A stretch of DNA of 22,051 nt from Paramacrobiotus richtersi (taxonomy: Eukaryota > Tardigrada > Eutardigrada > Parachela > Macrobiotidae): the NCBI GenBank assembly GCA_034698045.1, contig JAQGAU010001012.1, positions 1-22,051 on the forward strand, in the 5' to 3' direction. The translations under genes and the position numbers were made by a program. Below the pieces are notes generated by a model. It was not told the DNA's origin and made no database searches. It worked only from the letters and a program-made list of their open reading frames with translations. Shown here in pieces: positions 20,129 through 22,051 of the stretch; position 1 is the first letter of the stretch; each line of letters begins with the position of its first letter.

Positions 20129-21398
20129 TCACTTGATGCGAATTTCAATCTGAAACAATTGGTATGAAATATCAGAACATCATGACGAAAGATGGGTTTG
20201 AAAATGACAAACACTGGATCGTATTACAATGTATTTTTTCAACGATAAACACTGGTGTCATTTCCTTTAATACAGGAAAACACATTTCACGATCCTCATA
20301 CAAGATTTTAATTTTCTGTGATACATAAATCGGAAAGGCAAAGCCACAGGAAAAAAATTTTTAATCCCAAATTTTTTTTAATTATTACATTTAATTATTT
20401 TGAATAATTCACAGATGAACTAAATTAATGAATTATATAAAAATTCGACTTCAAAGCCGTCCAAAAACACAAGATAAGGAGAGTAGAAAAGTGAAAACAA
20501 TTGCGGAAAATTTCATACATGGAAAGACAATGGATTCCCAGTTGGAAACACAAGTTACACAAGCAAAGACATCTTACGTCAATTGTATGCTACAAACTGT
20601 GTTTTTGATAATACAGACACATACCAAACGCATTCCGCGTTCGTAGGGATCGACGAATGTTATTCCCCGACTGGACAGTTGGCGATTCTGCTCCGTAATG
20701 TAGGCGCGGCCTTTCTTCAGGTACTGCAATAGAACGAACATAAAAACGTATACTAATCCGTAGAAAACAATGTGCGTTGATTTCTGATGAGTTAACACAG
20801 TTTCCAGTTAACCGAATACTGTAGCAATAACCTTAAATCATTTTTTCCAGAAACTGCATACAAAGTTTTACAGATCTCTCTTTCCGAGACGTTTATTTGT
20901 TTTTAAACATTTATCTAAAATATTCTCACTGCATGGACTACTAAGTCTTTCCACTTAGACACCACAGAAAAGTCCGTAAAAAATTAAATAACGAAACAAT
21001 CGTTTACTGAAAAGCATATTATTCTTATGTGTTTATTTCTGTACCATAGTGTAATCTTATTAGTACCATAGTTATTCTTATTATTATTTAAAATACGATT
21101 ATTTTTATTTAATTCATTGTCTTTCCAGTCTGTCGTTAACAAATGCACTTTTTATGACGGTGCTTTTATCGTTTTACGATAAACCAACAAGATATATTCC
21201 TGATGGAATGTGTCAACATTTGGCAAGAAAAAGCCCTCTTCTTACATGGTTATAACGGCTGTCCATGAAGAGGAATGCCAAGTAGCAGGTACAGCAGCCT
21301 ATACAGTTCTCCCATGCTGTGGCGCACGTCGGCTGCTCGGCATCGTCGTAAATCGCGTTCAAACGCTGTATAATCTCCTGGTACGTCCGCGGATCCAG
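20129..21398 (-). CDS. GOLGA7: Golgin subfamily A member 7 / Erf4-type palmitoyltransferase cofactor (5' end missing)
   Basis: Three exons on minus are visible: 21246-21398 (51 codons), 20625-20723 (33 codons) and 20129-20149 (7 codons with stop), all GT-AG and in phase. In animals GOLGA7 and GOLGA7B partner ZDHHC9-type acyltransferases that palmitoylate Ras and other proteins at the Golgi. The first visible exon reads LDPRTYQEIIQRLNAIYDDAE, then CIGCCTCYLAFLFMDSRY, which matches the family helix and Cys-rich hydrophobic segment. The second reads YLKKGRAYITEQN...GITFVDPYERGMRL, matching the family EQN and DPIERGLR segments. The final exon, IEIRIK, matches the family end (VIEI). The protein ends sooner than human GOLGA7. 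The N-terminal exon (family KVFIQRDY... region) is not found between 21399 and 22051, so it lies beyond the window or in a very long intron. Confidence 0.85.
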
Positions 21399-22051
21399 CT
21401 GCAAAGCAGTAAGCATGTGCGTAAAAGAAAATTTACGGTTTTGACGTAAAATATTGCTGCATAATGCCGAGAAAACGATAAATCAGCGGAGGGAATTTAA
21501 AAATATATTCTTTAAATATTATGACAAATTCTCAGTTCACAACATCTGGGGAAAAAATTTACAGTTTTCACTTAAAATATTTCTGCAGAATACCGAGAAA
21601 ACAATAAAAGAGCGGAGACTTAAAAATATTTCTCCAGAGAAAACGACAAATTTGCGGAGGAAATTTAAAAATATGTTTTTCTAAATATTATGGTAAATTC
21701 TCGATTCTGGACAACCGGAAAAAGGTGAAATTATTGCACATTTCAATGGTTAAAAAATTTTTAGTTTTACTAGATAAATGAAAAAAATTCTGCCATCCAA
21801 AAAAATTACTACCAGAAAAATTTACTGTTATGTGATAAATTCTGGAAAAAAATGTAGCTAACAAGTAAGATTTTAAAAAAACACGGATTAACCAGCGAAG
21901 CAAGAATGGTCAAAAACAGACACACCTTCGGGAAGAAAAACCCAATTAACGGAAAAATAATCATTGAAAAATATAACAATTTAAATCGAAATCAAACAGT
22001 GCGCAAACTTCAAGAGCAAACCATGGCTACGCAGCTTGGAGACGCAGTTTG
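21399..22051. other. AT-rich intron of the GOLGA7-like gene and window end
   Basis: No coding exon is supported. It is mostly A-rich DNA with the tandem repeat described at 21428-21720. The GOLGA7-like gene should continue on minus beyond base 22051. Confidence 0.45.
21428..21720. repeat. diverged tandem repeat of about 125-170 bases
   Basis: AAAATTTACGGTTTTGACGT at 21430 and AAAATTTACAGTTTTCACTT at 21554 begin two copies. Each continues with a CCGAGAAAAC...GCGGAG segment and ends with a TTTAAAAATAT, AAATATTATG, AAATTCTC series. The CCGAGAAAAC...GCGGAG segment itself is repeated again near 21634-21660. Weaker remnants run to about 21860. Confidence 0.65.

Noticed and set aside
1..22051. tRNA, rRNA, CRISPR array or transposase
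   Set aside because: None was found by eye. The regular repeats seen are only a minisatellite and one diverged tandem repeat.

Overview
The window looks like nuclear DNA of an invertebrate animal. Genes are split by GT-AG introns, many only 49 to 145 bases long, and spacers are AT-rich. Three conserved animal genes can be assembled exon by exon: BORC subunit 7 (BORCS7), the PLP-homeostasis protein PLPBP, and a Golgin A7/Erf4-type palmitoylation cofactor. A SET-MYND (SMYD) gene is also present. An ecdysozoan is likely and a tardigrade is one candidate, but the sequence alone does not settle the taxon.

Layout. Bases 24-94 may be the last exon of an upstream gene. From 1503 to 14000 there is a tandem family of four same-strand paralogs (copy 1 1503-2501, copy 2 6225-8132, copy 3 9659-10684, copy 4 12178-13999). 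An opposite-strand SMYD gene (3136-5259, seven exons) lies between copies 1 and 2. From 14501 onward the content is housekeeping: BORCS7 on minus (14501-15888, five exons with a 21-base microexon), PLPBP on plus (16730-19120, seven exons), and GOLGA7/Erf4 on minus (20129-21398, 5' end outside the window). The remainder is UTR, intron, spacer and two simple repeat tracts.

The most novel content is the four-copy family. Each protein has a fast-diverging, low-complexity N-terminal part, then a basic KKRHI-like patch, then an approximately 80-residue Trp-rich domain that I do not recognise. Copies 2-4 also share an MPP start, a central helix, a short inverted repeat at the start codon, promoter-like upstream blocks and an intron at the extreme C-terminus. 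That intron is decoded differently in each copy: a short tail in copy 2, an earlier stop that leaves the intron in the 3' UTR in copy 3, and a stop made at the splice junction in copy 4. Their function is unknown; the basic patch suggests a nuclear role but does not show it.

The SMYD protein keeps all MYND zinc ligands, but its SET core motif has lost the usual Asn-His and Cys residues, so it may be a non-catalytic binding protein. No functional link between the family and its neighbours is visible. All splice models were made by eye from splice consensus, reading frame and family similarity.
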